From contig CAISZB010000522.1 in assembly GCA_903889845.1 (NCBI GenBank), positions 1-5,319 of the forward strand: a stretch of 5,319 nucleotides of DNA, read 5' to 3'. The position numbers and the translations under genes were made by a program. How positions within the stretch are numbered: the first letter of the stretch is position 1; the number at the start of each line of letters is the position of its first letter. The notes beneath the pieces were generated by a model. The model searched no databases, was not told the DNA's origin, and saw only the letters and a list, made by a program, of their open reading frames with translations. This stretch comes from an uncultured Verrucomicrobium sp. (GTDB taxonomy: Bacteria; Verrucomicrobiota; Verrucomicrobiia; Methylacidiphilales; GAS474). Below, piece after piece: positions 5,237 through 5,319 of this stretch.

Positions 5237-5319
5237 ATGAAACGAACGACCTCCAACCTCTTCGGCCTCTCCCGCGTGACCCGCGTGACCCGAGTTATCG
5301 CCGCCGTCCTGCTGGCCGC
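5237..5319 (+). CDS. Start of a divergent gene with a signal-peptide-like N terminus (partial at right edge)
   Basis: Only 27 full codons are present. The peptide begins MKRTTSNLFGLSRVTRVTRV and continues IAAVLLA. This is a long, positively charged segment of about 19 residues followed by a hydrophobic stretch, typical of an exported or membrane-anchored protein. High G/C at third codon positions (ACG, ACC, TCC, AAC, CTC, TTC, GGC) supports real coding. A 9-base unit (CGCGTGACC, 5273-5281 and 5282-5290) is repeated in tandem and gives the doubled Arg-Val-Thr. The product cannot be identified from so short a fragment. It is divergent from the ZorA-like operon and need not be related to it. Confidence 0.6.
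   Translation, partial: MKRTTSNLFGLSRVTRVTRVIAAVLLA

Overview
The window comes from a G+C-rich genome of a cell with an outer envelope. It encodes a peptidoglycan-binding motor stator and a periplasmic solute-binding protein, so a Gram-negative-type bacterium is likely. The sequence does not fix the phylum. Verrucomicrobiota is a loose guess based on general feel, not on a marker gene.

Almost all of the window is one leftward (minus-strand) gene cluster, read from about 4809 down past position 1. In transcription order it holds: (1) a ZorA-like MotA/ExbB-family inner-membrane channel protein with a long coiled-coil tail (4809-3133); (2) a ZorB-like MotB/OmpA-family stator partner (3102-2065); (3) a 321-residue soluble protein of uncertain family that weakly resembles the N-terminal part of ZorC (2068-1103); (4) a secreted solute-binding protein of the amino-acid ABC-transporter type (1106-252); (5) the start of an amino-acid ABC-transporter permease (GTG start at 248, running off the left edge). 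Genes 2/3 and 3/4 each overlap by ATGA, and genes 4/5 are separated by one codon after the stop. The last four genes are therefore tightly packed and probably translated together.

The first two genes are the proton- or ion-driven membrane core of Zorya-type anti-phage systems (ZorA and ZorB). In known Zorya loci this core is followed by cytosolic effectors: ZorC plus the helicase/nuclease ZorD, or the HNH protein ZorE, or ZorF/ZorG. Here there is only a short ZorC-like candidate, and the place of the nuclease effector is taken by a coupled amino-acid transporter. Either this is a new arrangement (a Zorya-like motor joined to a solute-sensing or transport module) or it is a reduced Zorya locus abutting a transport operon. 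The ATGA overlap favours real coupling but does not prove it.

To the right lies a 427-bp gap (4810-5236). It is distinctly A+T-rich from about 4820 to 5040, unlike everything else in the window, and carries promoter-like boxes, an 8-bp inverted repeat and a possible 53-codon small ORF with a good Shine-Dalgarno sequence. At the right edge a divergent plus-strand gene begins at 5237 with a signal-peptide-like N terminus. No tRNA, rRNA, CRISPR array, insertion sequence or convincing intrinsic terminator was seen.
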